Source of the DNA: JADKIH01 sp031367345 | GTDB lineage: Bacteria; Bacteroidota; Bacteroidia; AKYH767-A; 2013-40CM-41-45 | Assembly (NCBI GenBank): GCA_031367345.1 | Contig: JANLPR010000018.1 | Coordinates: 1 to 59,063, forward strand | Reading direction: 5' to 3' | DNA length: 59,063 nucleotides | Shown: in pieces, positions 27,797 to 39,100 of the stretch | Position numbering within the stretch: position 1 is the stretch's first letter | Layout of the letters: the number at the start of each line of letters is the position of its first letter | The notes under the pieces: generated by a model | Database searches by the model: none | The model's input: the letters and a program-made list of their open reading frames with translations, nothing else | Told to the model about the DNA's origin: nothing | Position numbers and translations under genes: made by a program

Positions 27797-30700
27797 ATGG
27801 AACAATTTAATCCGATGCTATTTTTTAGTCGGCTGATTTTATTTTTATTGATCAACATATTTTCTCTACAAGCGGATGCTCAGATGGGGAAGAATGGTGC
27901 TTTTTCAACCAGCACTGCCATTACATTGAATGACTATACATCACTCACTGCCGATGCTAATTCGGGCAGCACAAATCTTACTGTTTCAAATTCTGCTCTA
28001 CAAACAAATTTTACCGTCGGCTTAGCAGCCGGCGATTTGATTTACATAATCCAGATTCAAGGGGCATCAATGACTTTCCCAGACGATTCTACTTATGGAA
28101 CATTAATTAGTTATAATAATTGCGGTAACAATGAGTTTGCTGAAGTTGTTAGTGTTCCGAGTTCAACTCAAATAAATATTTCTTGCGGATTAAAAAATAG
28201 TTATTCAGCGTCTGGACATACTCAAGTTATTAGAGTTCCACGATTAACAACACTAACCGTTGGTTCAGGCGGGTCAGTAGTTTGTCCTGCTTGGAATGGA
28301 GCAACCGGAGGAGCGATAATATTAGAAGTTCAAAATGGAATAACAGTAAATACAGGTGGAACAATTAACGCAAGCGGAAAAGGGTTTCGAGGGGGAATTA
28401 ATGCGTATGATAATAACACTTGGTATGGAGTAAATAATTATGTGTATCCAACTGATGACTTTGGTGCAGAAAAGGGAGAAGGTATTGGTGGGTCGGTAAC
28501 AGATTATGATGCCATGAGCGGTAGGTATTGTAAGGGCGCCCCGATTAATGGAGGTGGTGGCGGAAATGGTCATAATGCAGGTGGTGGCGGAGGTGGTAAT
28601 TGCGGGCCATTGCCTTGGACCGGACGAGGTAATCCTGACCTATCAACTGCGGGATGGGCCAGTGCATGGAATTTAGAATATAGTGGTTTTGCATCGTCAA
28701 CAAGTTCGGGTGGTGGTAAGGGTGGTTATACTTTTTCCGGATCGAATCAAAATGCATTAACCGTAGGAACATTTAATTCATTATGGGGTGGCGATCAACG
28801 AAGAGATAATGGAGGAAGAGGTGGTAGACCATTAAACTATTCTTCCGGAAAAATTTTTCTAGGTGGTGGTGGTGGTGCAGGTGATCAAAATAATTCGTAT
28901 GGAGGCGCAGGAGGTAATGGTGGCGGACTTATTTATTTGTTGTGTTATAATTCGATTAGTGGAGTTGGTCAAATTAATTCAAATGGTGTGAATGGGTTTT
29001 CAACAGTTTCTGCTGGCACAGATGGTGCAGGTGGCGGTGGCGCAGGCGGAACAATTTTTCTAGATGCGACAGGTATTGTTTCAGGTATTACTGCAAACTC
29101 AAATGGTGGTAACGGAGGTAATCAAACAGTTGGAGCATTTGTTACCGAAGCCGAAGGTCCAGGCGGCGGCGGTGGTGGTGGTTACATTGCGATCTCGAGC
29201 GGTGCAATTACGCGCAATGCAAACGGAGGCGCCAATGGAACAACTAATTCTTATGGTCTCACTGAGTTTATTCCGAATGGTGCAACAAAAGGTGGAGCCG
29301 GATTACCAACGCAGTCAACCAATACCTTTCATTTTCTTACTTCAGTAGTTTATATTTGCCCCGGCACATCCACTACACTTTCATTTACGACAATCGGTAC
29401 AGTTCCGCTTGGAACAATTTTTAATTGGTATACTGCGGCTGTTGGCGGAACTATAATTGGAACAGGGTCATCTTTTAACACACCTGTTTTAAATTCTGGA
29501 CAAATTACTTATTACGTTGGGTCTTGTCCCGGCTCCGCTCGTTTTCCTATTCAGGTTCAGGTAGCAAGTGTTACCTCATCAATAAGTGCTACCACTGTTT
29601 GTAGTGGATCGTCAACTATTTTTACCGGAGGCGGGAGCTCAAGCGGTGGAGCAATTACTAATTGGGCATGGAACTATGGTAATGGCGTTACAGCTTCTAG
29701 TCAAAGTCCAACCTATACATATCCTTCTTCCGGAAATTACACCGTTACACTTACAGTAACTGATGTGAATGCGTGTACGGCATCTGCAACACAGTCCGTA
29801 ATTGTGAACCCAACGCCTATAATTAGTTTTGGCACTTCAATCACTTCAGGTTGTCTTCCCGTTAATGCTACATTTTCAAGTGCTACATCGAGTGCTACAA
29901 ACTTCAGTTGGAATTTTGGAGATGGATCTGCAGCCTCAACATTATTAAGTCCGACTCATGCGTATACTTCAGTCGGTGTTTATTCAGTCACATTAACTGC
30001 TTCAAATACAAATTGTACGTCGACGTCTACTCAATCGAATTTAATTACTGTTAATGCGGTTCCTCATTCTTCTTTTTCAGCTCCGGCGACAACATGCTTA
30101 GGTGATGCAGTAAATTTATCTAATTTATCGGCTGCCAATGGGGCAACAATCTCTGGTTATAGCTGGAATTTTGGAGACGGATCATCATTATCAACTTCGA
30201 CTAATCCATCGCATACATACTCACTGGCGGGAACCTACAACGTTACTCTTAACGCTATCTCTGCCGTTTGTTCAGACGACACTACAATTACAATTACAAT
30301 TACTCAAGCCCCTATTGCTAATTTTTCCGCACCAACAATCATTGGCTGTACACCTTTCGTTGTAAATTTCACTAATACAACCACCAATTCACCATCATAT
30401 AATTGGAATTTTGGAGACGGTAGTGTTGCATCTACAAGCACGAATCCGACACATAACTATTCCACACCCGGAATATACACTGTAACATTAATTGCAACAC
30501 TCGGTACCTGTGCCGACACTGTTGCGAGAACAAACTATATTCAAGTTAAAGCAACACCAAAAGCATCTTTTACCAATAATGGTTCAGTGTGTTTGGGCGA
30601 TAGCACAAGGCTTAGCAATTTTTCTACAGGTACAATAACATCTTACACGTGGGACTTTAACGATGGAATCGTTTTAACTACTGCCAATAGCGGAGGACAA

Positions 30701-33502
30701 AATCATTTGTACGCTGCAGCCGGTAGTTACACTGTACACCTTACAGTATCTTCATCCGGATGCTCACACGACACATCGATGGTTGTTAATGTTGCACCTG
30801 CTCCTGTTGTTAACTTCAGCACATCAACAATTTCCGGTTGTGGTTCATTGAATGCAAGCTTTTTAAATTCAACAACGGGTACACCTGTATACTCTTGGAA
30901 TTTCGGTGATGGTTCAGCTGTAAGCTCAGCTTCAAGTCCCACGCATAATTATTCAACAAGTGGAACGTACACTGTTACATTGATTGCTACACAAGGCAGT
31001 TGCGCCGATACATTGCGTCGAACAAATTATATTACCGTTTATAATAATCCGTTGAGTAGTTTTTCTACTTCCTCGGTTTGTTTAGGCGACAGTTCTCGTT
31101 TCACCAATTTATCGAGTAGTAGTGTAGATCCGATTGTCAGTTACACGTGGAACTATGGTGATGGAAATTCGGCAACTACAACGGCGCCGCACCTGTATTC
31201 TTCAAGTGGAAGTTACAATGTGATATTAACTGTTGTCACTGCACATTGCAGCGACGACACAACAATTGTTTCAAGTGTTTCTCCCGGACCAATAACTAAT
31301 TTCAGTACACCAATTACAAGCGGTTGCGGCTCCGTGAATGCAAGCTTTTTAAATTCAACAACCGGCACGCCGATATACTCTTGGAATTTCGGTGATGGTT
31401 CAGCTGTAAGTTCAGCTGCAAGTCCCACTCATAATTATCCAACAAGTGGAACGTACACTGTTACATTGATTGCTACACAGGGAAGTTGTGCGGACACATT
31501 ACGTCGAACAAATTATATTACCGTTTATAATAATCCGTTGAGTAGTTTTTCTACTTCCTCGGTTTGTTTAGGCGACAGTTCTCGTTTCACCAATTTATCC
31601 AGTAGTAGTTTGGATCCGATTATCAGTTACACGTGGAACTATGGTGATGGAAATTCGGCAACTACAACGGCGCCGCACCTGTATTCTTCAAGTGGAAGTT
31701 ACAATGTGATATTAACTGTTGTCACTGCACATTGCAGCGACGACACAACAATTGTTACAAGTGTTTCTCCCGGACCAATAACTAATTTCAGCACACCAAT
31801 TACAAGCGGTTGCGGCTCCGTAAATGCAAGCTTTTTAAATTCAACAACCGGCACGCCGATATACTCTTGGAATTTCGGTGATGGTTCAGCTGTAAGTTCA
31901 GCTGCAAGTCCCACGCATAATTATTCAACAAGTGGAACGTACACCGTTACATTGATTGCTACACAAGGTAGTTGCGCTGATACATTGCGTCGAACAAATT
32001 ATATTACAGTATATAGTCAACCGAAAGCATCTTTTTCTGTTAATCCTGTTTGCCAAGGAGACACTACACGATTTGTAGATCTTTCGCAGGGCAATGGTAG
32101 TACGATTAGTTCATACAACTGGAATTATGGTGATGGCAACTCTTCTCTATCTACGCTGTCGCATCTTTATTCCGCAAGTGGAACATATAATGTAATTCTA
32201 AATGTTGGAAACGCAAATTGCTTTGACGATACCACCATTACAGTAACGATCAATCCTTTTCCGGTTATCAATTTTTCTTCATCAGTAACAAGAGCTTGCG
32301 ACAGTCTTACAACAGCATTCACAAATTCAACCAGTGGAGCAAGTTCTTACAATTGGAGTTTTGGTGATGGTACAACCTCAACAGATAACAACCCAACGCA
32401 CACCTATTCTACTACCGGTCAGTTTTCCGTTCTCTTATCAGCAACTTCTACTTTCGGATGCACTGCGACTAAAGTTTACACAAATTTAATTTCTGTGAAG
32501 AGTACTCCTGTGCCTGTTTTTAGTTCGAATAAAACGGCTATATGTCCCGGTGATTGTATTTCATTTACAGATCAAACTATAGGTACCAATACTTCGTGGC
32601 AATGGCAGTTTAGAAATGGAAATCCTTCGGCTTCTTTCTCTACAAATCCGGCCTCAGTTTGTTACTCAACAATTGGAAATTATGATGTAACTCTTACTGT
32701 GTCGAATGGAAATTGTACCGCAACTACTGTAAAAACAGAAATGATTAAAGTCGTTAACTGCGGAGCAAAACCAACGGCTTCATTTGTTAGCAGCGATACA
32801 AATTTGTGCGGAGGTTCATGTATTTCATTTGTTGATCTTAGTCTAAATGCAACAAGCTGGCAATGGAAATTTCCGGGAGCTATTCCAACAACATCATCGA
32901 TTGAGTCTCCGATTAATATTTGTTATTCAGCAGCCGGATCATATCCGGTAACGCTCATTGTGGGTAATACAACGGGTTATGATACTGTAAATGTTAGCTC
33001 GCTAATAAATGTAAGCTCTCCCCTGCCAATTCCTACATTTACTCAATCAGGAAATCTGTTAACCGCATCGTCGGGTTTAACATATCAATGGTACTATAAC
33101 AACATTCCAATTTCAGGTGCAACGTCACAACAGTATACCGCTACACTTTCAGGGCCATACAGTGTGAAAGTATTTGATCGTAATGGTTGTTCGGCACAAT
33201 CTGCACAATCGAATGTTTCTCTTGTTGGTATTGACGAATTGCAGGACGGCTTAACGTTCAGTGTTTTTCCGAATCCCGCGAATGAATTTATTACTATTCT
33301 TACAAGAGATTTTGTTGATGGAAAGGTTTTAGTTGAGTTGACCGATATTTTAGGACAACATTTAATTTCTATCACAGATAAAAATTGTTTATCGGGAACA
33401 GAATGGAAATTTGATGTTTCTTCTTTTTCAGCCGGAATTTATTTTATCAGAATAACGAATGATCATCGTGTTTGGAAGTCAGTGGTTGTAAAAAGCAATT
33501 AA
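27797..33502 (+). CDS. Giant PKD-repeat T9SS cell-surface protein
   Basis: A 1901-residue secreted protein. The signal peptide is about residues 1-29, ending ADAQ. An N-terminal module of about 500 residues follows, with very Gly-rich loops (for example GGGGGNGHNAGGGGGG near residue 255). A short Ig-like domain and about twelve clear PKD domains come next, recognisable by W-N-F/Y-G-D-G and P-T-H-x-Y-x-x-x-G-x-Y-x-V, then two degenerate ones. The C terminus is a type A T9SS sorting domain (FSVFPNPANEFITI to AGIYFIRITNDHRVWKSVVVK). It is expected to be exported and attached to the surface or released, acting in adhesion or as a scaffold. The frame opens at 27614 inside the upstream permease, but the ATG at 27797 gives the signal peptide. 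A one-mismatch -7 element TACTTTCG is at 27749-27756. Confidence 0.93.
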   Translation: MEQFNPMLFFSRLILFLLINIFSLQADAQMGKNGAFSTSTAITLNDYTSLTADANSGSTNLTVSNSALQTNFTVGLAAGDLIYIIQIQGASMTFPDDSTYGTLISYNNCGNNEFAEVVSVPSSTQINISCGLKNSYSASGHTQVIRVPRLTTLTVGSGGSVVCPAWNGATGGAIILEVQNGITVNTGGTINASGKGFRGGINAYDNNTWYGVNNYVYPTDDFGAEKGEGIGGSVTDYDAMSGRYCKGAPINGGGGGNGHNAGGGGGGNCGPLPWTGRGNPDLSTAGWASAWNLEYSGFASSTSSGGGKGGYTFSGSNQNALTVGTFNSLWGGDQRRDNGGRGGRPLNYSSGKIFLGGGGGAGDQNNSYGGAGGNGGGLIYLLCYNSISGVGQINSNGVNGFSTVSAGTDGAGGGGAGGTIFLDATGIVSGITANSNGGNGGNQTVGAFVTEAEGPGGGGGGGYIAISSGAITRNANGGANGTTNSYGLTEFIPNGATKGGAGLPTQSTNTFHFLTSVVYICPGTSTTLSFTTIGTVPLGTIFNWYTAAVGGTIIGTGSSFNTPVLNSGQITYYVGSCPGSARFPIQVQVASVTSSISATTVCSGSSTIFTGGGSSSGGAITNWAWNYGNGVTASSQSPTYTYPSSGNYTVTLTVTDVNACTASATQSVIVNPTPIISFGTSITSGCLPVNATFSSATSSATNFSWNFGDGSAASTLLSPTHAYTSVGVYSVTLTASNTNCTSTSTQSNLITVNAVPHSSFSAPATTCLGDAVNLSNLSAANGATISGYSWNFGDGSSLSTSTNPSHTYSLAGTYNVTLNAISAVCSDDTTITITITQAPIANFSAPTIIGCTPFVVNFTNTTTNSPSYNWNFGDGSVASTSTNPTHNYSTPGIYTVTLIATLGTCADTVARTNYIQVKATPKASFTNNGSVCLGDSTRLSNFSTGTITSYTWDFNDGIVLTTANSGGQNHLYAAAGSYTVHLTVSSSGCSHDTSMVVNVAPAPVVNFSTSTISGCGSLNASFLNSTTGTPVYSWNFGDGSAVSSASSPTHNYSTSGTYTVTLIATQGSCADTLRRTNYITVYNNPLSSFSTSSVCLGDSSRFTNLSSSSVDPIVSYTWNYGDGNSATTTAPHLYSSSGSYNVILTVVTAHCSDDTTIVSSVSPGPITNFSTPITSGCGSVNASFLNSTTGTPIYSWNFGDGSAVSSAASPTHNYPTSGTYTVTLIATQGSCADTLRRTNYITVYNNPLSSFSTSSVCLGDSSRFTNLSSSSLDPIISYTWNYGDGNSATTTAPHLYSSSGSYNVILTVVTAHCSDDTTIVTSVSPGPITNFSTPITSGCGSVNASFLNSTTGTPIYSWNFGDGSAVSSAASPTHNYSTSGTYTVTLIATQGSCADTLRRTNYITVYSQPKASFSVNPVCQGDTTRFVDLSQGNGSTISSYNWNYGDGNSSLSTLSHLYSASGTYNVILNVGNANCFDDTTITVTINPFPVINFSSSVTRACDSLTTAFTNSTSGASSYNWSFGDGTTSTDNNPTHTYSTTGQFSVLLSATSTFGCTATKVYTNLISVKSTPVPVFSSNKTAICPGDCISFTDQTIGTNTSWQWQFRNGNPSASFSTNPASVCYSTIGNYDVTLTVSNGNCTATTVKTEMIKVVNCGAKPTASFVSSDTNLCGGSCISFVDLSLNATSWQWKFPGAIPTTSSIESPINICYSAAGSYPVTLIVGNTTGYDTVNVSSLINVSSPLPIPTFTQSGNLLTASSGLTYQWYYNNIPISGATSQQYTATLSGPYSVKVFDRNGCSAQSAQSNVSLVGIDELQDGLTFSVFPNPANEFITILTRDFVDGKVLVELTDILGQHLISITDKNCLSGTEWKFDVSSFSAGIYFIRITNDHRVWKSVVVKSN
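30796..32010 (+). repeat. 486-bp tandem repeat inside the PKD gene
   Basis: A unit of 162 codons encoding two PKD domains is present two and a half times with near-identical DNA: homologous positions are 30942, 31428 and 31914, always 486 bases apart. Differences are a few single bases, such as Val/Leu after SSSS and Ser/Pro in HNYSTS. Flanking PKD domains are much more divergent, so this block is a recent duplication. Start and end are approximate to about 20 bases. Confidence 0.85.
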
Positions 33503-33639
33503 AATTTCCCACTAAATCACCACATTTCTTACAGTTTTCCTTTGATGTCATTTACTAGCTGTTTTTGATGTATACAATTACGCCGTATTAGAGTATAATT
33601 TTTCAGACCAATTCTGTGATTTTGGTTTAGAGAAACACA

Positions 33640-35613
33640 ATGAAGAAAATACGGAATTTATTCTGTTGTATTATTTTATTAAATAATGCACTATTTTTAT
33701 TTAATGCATCTGCTCAAGATTCAATTCCTTTCTACAATATGTCGTTGGAGCAATTGATGAATGTAAATGTAATTGTAACCACCGACCAACCGATGCTTGC
33801 TCGAGAGTCGCCCGGAATAGTAACTGTAATTACCCAAGACGAAATATTTAAGTCCGGTGCTCATGATCTGCTCCAAGTGCTTGACATGGTTCCAGGTTTT
33901 GATTTTGGTGTAGACGTAGAAGGTGTAGTTGGAATTGGTGTAAGAGGTAATTGGGGTCATGAGGGAAAGGTTTTACTGTTGTGGGATGGCCTTGAATTAA
34001 ATGAAGAACTTTTTTCTACACTGCAGTTTGGGGCACATTATCCTGTAGCTCAAATTAAGAAGATTGAAATTATACGAGGACCCGGCTCTGCAATGTATGG
34101 AGGTAACGCAGAGTTGGCTGTAATCAACGTCATCACGATTAACAATGACCTAAATGGTTTAATGGTTGATGGGCAATCGGCAGCGTATAGCAACTCCATT
34201 TCCTCGAGAGGAACAACAATTTGTTATGGAAAGAAAATCAAAGACGTACATTTTGGATTTTCAACATATCAAAATAGATCAAATAGAAGTGGTAACCGTT
34301 ACATAGACAATTTTGGAAACTCCTACTCTATGTCTAATCTATCTGCAATAAATTCTCAGCAGTATAGAGTAGATTTTTCATTGAAGAAATTTAGCCTCAT
34401 TGCCTTTTGCGATAATTACAAAATTTTACAAAGAGACGGCTACGATCAGGTTTATTCTCATGCTTACCGAAGCAAGTTTTTTAACTCTTCCATTAATGCG
34501 AAATACGAATTTTTTATTAACAAGTGGAAAATTCAACCTGGGTTTCGTTACAAATTTGAAAAGCCGTGGAATTCGGAAGAACAAATTGTGAGTGACGGAT
34601 TTGAACCGTTTAATGTTCTGAGCAGCAAAACACTTTATTATATTAATTACTTCGTGAGTCCCTCCAAAGCGATAGATATTTCTGGAGGCTTTCAGTATTA
34701 TAGTATTGTTGCACAGCAAGAATTGGATCAGATGTTGTTTAACAACGGGTTTAGTCAAATTCGTACTGATAGCTATGGAGGTTTTATTCAGGCGATAGCT
34801 AAAACAAAAATTGTCAATTTAGTTTTAGGAAGCAGATTTGTACATAATAGTTATTTCGGAAATTCATTTGTTCCTCGAGTAGGAATTACAAAAATAAGAG
34901 AGAAGTTCCACGTGAAAGTATTGTATAGTAAAGGATATCGAACACCTTCAATTGAGAATGTAAATTTAAATGATCTAATAAAACCGGAATACACTTCAGT
35001 AATTGAATTGGAGGCGGGGATTAAGGTTGGTCATCAATGCTATTTGACAACGAACTTGTATGACATATCCACTAAGGACCAGATCGTTTTCTTTTATGAT
35101 ATTTCAAATGACTGTGACGACTATAAGAATGTTTCGAAAGGGGGAACACGTGGGGTAGAAGTTGAATACAAGTGGAAGTCAAGAAAATGGTTTGCTGCTT
35201 TAAATTATGGATTTTATACCACTGCAGGACACACACTAATAAGCGAATATTCTGTACCGGGTTATAGTTCTATCAATCTTGCTTTTCCTTCTAGCAAAAT
35301 TAATTTCAGTGCAAATTGGAAAGTAAATAATTCGCTTAGCGTGAGCCCTTCTGCAACTTTTATGTCAAAAAGATTTTCACAAGTAAATACTCCAGTTATT
35401 CATATAACAGAACACCCGGAAGTGATATACGCAAATATTAACTTCTCAATTGAAAATATTTTATTTCAAAGAATGACAGGGCAGTTTTCGATTATGAACA
35501 TTTTCAATCAAGATGTTTATTATATACAACCATATAATAATAATCACGCACCGCTTCCGGGGCCGGGAAGGCAAATTCAAATTAGATTTAATTACCAATT
35601 AAGCAATAGATAA
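33640..35613 (+). CDS. TonB-dependent outer-membrane receptor
   Basis: A 657-residue receptor with a signal peptide (to about 26, NASAQ). The plug domain spans about 45-170 (RESPGIVTVITQDEIFKSGA, VRGNWGHEGKVLLLWDGLEL, IEIIRGPGSAMYGGNA), and a 22-stranded barrel follows, ending GRQIQIRFNYQLSNR. It lacks the N-terminal carboxypeptidase-like extension of SusC proteins and has no SusD partner, so it resembles siderophore/vitamin-type or sensor-type receptors. It is 17 bases before a YfiR-like gene and then a hybrid kinase, which suggests that its ligand or occupancy is sensed rather than only imported. Confidence 0.92.
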   Translation: MKKIRNLFCCIILLNNALFLFNASAQDSIPFYNMSLEQLMNVNVIVTTDQPMLARESPGIVTVITQDEIFKSGAHDLLQVLDMVPGFDFGVDVEGVVGIGVRGNWGHEGKVLLLWDGLELNEELFSTLQFGAHYPVAQIKKIEIIRGPGSAMYGGNAELAVINVITINNDLNGLMVDGQSAAYSNSISSRGTTICYGKKIKDVHFGFSTYQNRSNRSGNRYIDNFGNSYSMSNLSAINSQQYRVDFSLKKFSLIAFCDNYKILQRDGYDQVYSHAYRSKFFNSSINAKYEFFINKWKIQPGFRYKFEKPWNSEEQIVSDGFEPFNVLSSKTLYYINYFVSPSKAIDISGGFQYYSIVAQQELDQMLFNNGFSQIRTDSYGGFIQAIAKTKIVNLVLGSRFVHNSYFGNSFVPRVGITKIREKFHVKVLYSKGYRTPSIENVNLNDLIKPEYTSVIELEAGIKVGHQCYLTTNLYDISTKDQIVFFYDISNDCDDYKNVSKGGTRGVEVEYKWKSRKWFAALNYGFYTTAGHTLISEYSVPGYSSINLAFPSSKINFSANWKVNNSLSVSPSATFMSKRFSQVNTPVIHITEHPEVIYANINFSIENILFQRMTGQFSIMNIFNQDVYYIQPYNNNHAPLPGPGRQIQIRFNYQLSNR

Positions 35614-35630
35614 TAAAGGCCATAAGGCGG

Positions 35631-36176
35631 ATGAAAAAAGTGCAAGGGAAATATTTTATTGTGAAGCAGATCGTGTTAATACTCACGGTGTGCATGACAT
35701 TCCTTTGTTCTTGTTTTGCTTTTGAAGGAAACGAGTACAATTTAAAGGCGATGTTTTTAGTAAATTTTACAAAATATTTTGAATGGCCAAATGAAAGTAA
35801 TTCTTCCAATTTTATTATTGGTGTTATAGGAAGTAACGAGATTTACTCTTCTCTAGTTGAACTTAATTTGAAGAGCACGGCAGACGGAAAAACCATATTG
35901 GTTAAAAAAATTAGTAACGATATGAAAGACCAATGTAACATATTATTCATCGGAGAGTCGGAGAATAAAAAAATGGAAGAAGTGATCTTGAAGTATGGTG
36001 GGAAAGGCGTATTGGTGGTATCTGAAAACATGAATGGAAAAACAATGATCTCAGATATTAATCTTGTAAAAGAAGAAAATAAAATCCGGTTTGAATTGAA
36101 TTTAGTTGATATTAAAAAAAGCGGAATAAAAATTTCAAGCAAACTAATTGAGTTATCAAAAAAAACTAAGCAATAA
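35631..36176 (+). CDS. YfiR-family (DUF4154) periplasmic protein
   Basis: A 181-residue protein with an N-terminal signal segment (about 8-28, LILTVCMTFLCSCFAF) and the DUF4154/YfiR signature NEYNLKAMFLVNFTKYFEWP. A later conserved stretch GGKGVLVVSENM precedes the terminal NLVDIKKSGIKISSKLIELS. In Pseudomonas, YfiR is the periplasmic repressor of the diguanylate cyclase YfiN. Here the neighbour 11 bases downstream is a hybrid histidine kinase instead, so the YfiR protein probably gates that kinase's periplasmic domain. A Cys at the end of the hydrophobic stretch could make it a lipoprotein. Confidence 0.87.
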   Translation: MKKVQGKYFIVKQIVLILTVCMTFLCSCFAFEGNEYNLKAMFLVNFTKYFEWPNESNSSNFIIGVIGSNEIYSSLVELNLKSTADGKTILVKKISNDMKDQCNILFIGESENKKMEEVILKYGGKGVLVVSENMNGKTMISDINLVKEENKIRFELNLVDIKKSGIKISSKLIELSKKTKQ

Positions 36177-36187
36177 TAATTTGACAA

Positions 36188-39100
36188 ATGAAAAACCGTT
36201 CGTACAAAATTGATTTTGAAATTTACATAGTGTTCATAATTGTAATAGGCATTTCTGTGTTTAATGCCATTTATAGTTCGTTGAATATTTCAAAAAATCA
36301 AGAAGCTACCAGCAAAGTAATGATGGTAGATGTTCCTTCTCTGCAGTTATTGGAGAACATGAATTTGCTAATTATTAAGTCAAAAATGTATTCAACAAAT
36401 TGGGTATATCTCCAGAGCAATAAGGAAGACAAGGAAATGCTGAAGTTGCTACAAGGGCTGGACTACCCGGCATTGAAAGGAAACATTAAAGTATTGATGA
36501 ACGGCTGGAAAAAAAGAGAAGATATTGATTCTATGAATTATATTTTTGCTGAATTTGAAAAGCTAATGATTTATCAGTCGGATCTAATGCACACGTTAGT
36601 AAAATTTGAAGATTACAATGACGCATCGAAAGTGTTTCAAGCCGAAAGAATAGTTGAAAGGGAAATTCTACCACAAAGCGCCATTATAATAACTCAATTG
36701 AATAAATTATTATTGAAAAAAAGAACTGATGCCGAATTGGTTCATATAGAAATGTTAAACGGGTCTCGTCGGTTAATGTGGAGCGTATTAACAATTGCGA
36801 TTTTAATTGTATTAGTAATTCTTATTGCTGCTTTCTATATGTCTAATCACATTATTGTACCAACGATGAAATTGAAAAATTTTATAGTTAAAATGGCTAA
36901 AGGAGAAGTGCCGGAACAATCGTTTTCTATACGAAGTAATGCTGTTGGGCAAATGACAGAAGCTGTTATAGTTTTAGCGGAAAGCATGAAAATGACAACA
37001 CGTTTTGCTCATACAATTGGAGAAGGGAATTTATCTGCTGAATATCAGTTGCTGAGCGATAGCGATGAGCTTGGAAATGCATTGTTGCATATGAGAAATA
37101 ATCTTAGAAAAGCAGATGAAGAAAATAAGCAGAGAAATTTGCTGTCGGCTAGAATAGAGCAGGTAAATGACATACTGAGGGAAAACACAGATGATATTTA
37201 TAAATTAGCAGACGCGATTACATCTACCTTGGTTAAACAATTGAATGCTTGTAATGGAGGTTTATATTTGATAGAAGACTCAAACAGTATTAGTCAACGA
37301 AAAATATGTTTGTATGGAAGTTTTGGAATGGATGGTAAAGCAAAATCGATAATTCAAGATGGAGATGGATTAATTGGTCAAGCGATTAAAGATGGAGAGG
37401 TTTTGTATATGCAAGACGCGCCTAGTACTTATACATTTATTAGTAGTGGTTTAGGATGTTCTCCTGCAAATCAAATATTGATAATACCTTTGAAGCATCA
37501 CGGTAAAGTTTATGGTGCAATTGAGCTTGCGGGTTTTGCGGCTTTTGAAAACTTTGAAATTGGATTTATTAAAAGTATAGGTGAAAGTATTGGGTCTACC
37601 ATATCTTCGGTTATGGCGAATACGTTTACAAAGAAATTGCTTTCTGAAACACAAAAACAAGCTGAACAGTTACGGTTAAAAGAAGATGAGTTGGTGAAAG
37701 CTAATCAAGACCTTTCTTATCAGTCCGTTTTATTGCAAACATCAGAGGAGGAGTTAAAGAGAAGTAATATTGAGATGAAACACAAGGCAAGAGAACTAGA
37801 GCATAAAAATGAAGTTCTTGAACAGGCGCGAGAAGTGTTAAGTGTAAAGGCAAAAGAATTAGAATTGAATAACCGATATAAATCGGAGTTTCTAGCTAAT
37901 ATGTCGCACGAGTTGCGAACGCCTCTGAATAGTGTTTTGATCTTAGCTAAATTACTTGCAGAGAATAAGTACAAAAATTTGTCTGAAAAGCAAGAAGAAT
38001 ATGCAAGGGTAATTCATAAATCGGGAAATGATTTGTTATTGTTGATCAACGACATTTTGGACCTATCAAAAATTGAAGCGGGCAAAGTGGAGTTGATTCC
38101 TGAAATGACAGAAGTAGTTTCGATTAAATCAGATATTCAATCGTTATTTAGGGAGTTTGCGATTGATAAGAAGATTGATTTTGTGGTTGAAACGTTTTCA
38201 GGGGTGCCCGATTATTTTTTAACTGATAAAGTAAGGCTTGAGCAGATTATTAAAAACCTTCTTTCAAATGCGTTTAAGTTTACTCCTGCTAACGGTAACG
38301 TGACATTCAAAATTAAACTCGCGGATCCTGCTGTAGAATTTATGAAGAGCTCGTTGAGTAATTCTAATACTGTAATAGAGTTTTCTGTAACCGATACCGG
38401 AATAGGAATTCCGTTGGAGAAACAGGCATTAATTTTTGAAGCATTTCAACAAGCTGACGGTTCTACGAGCAGAAAGTATGGCGGAACAGGCTTAGGTTTG
38501 TCGATCAGTAAAATGCTAGTAGGGATGTTGGGTGGTGAAATGCAATTAAAAAGCGTGCAAGGAAAAGGAAGTACATTCTTTGTTTATCTTCCAATAACAT
38601 TTTCGAATGAAATTGGAAAACAGTTTCCTGAAGCGATAAAACCAGAGATTCAAACTAAGGAAGAATTTGTATTTCCATTGGATGATAGGAACAATCTTAA
38701 GGAAAATGAGAGAGTGATTTTAATTGCGGAACGAGACATTATGGTGGCAAATGTTTTGTTAAATCTGGCGCATGATAAAAATTATAAAGCTATAATTGCA
38801 ATTAACCAAAACGAGTTAATTGAACTTTCCGAAAAGTTTAAACCTGATGCGATATTAATTGACACGAATATAGCTATGGAAAACAGTACAGATTTTATAG
38901 ATAGTATATCGGCGCAGAAAGAATTTGCTGATATACCGTTTCATATTCTTAGTCGAACTAATGAAGATTTTGAGAATAAAACTATTGGTGCTACCACTTA
39001 TTTAAAAAAGCCTTTGGATAAACGAGATCTTGATGATGCGTTTTTTTCCATTGATAAAACGTTATCTAAGTTAGTTAAGAAAGTATTGATTGTAGAGGAC

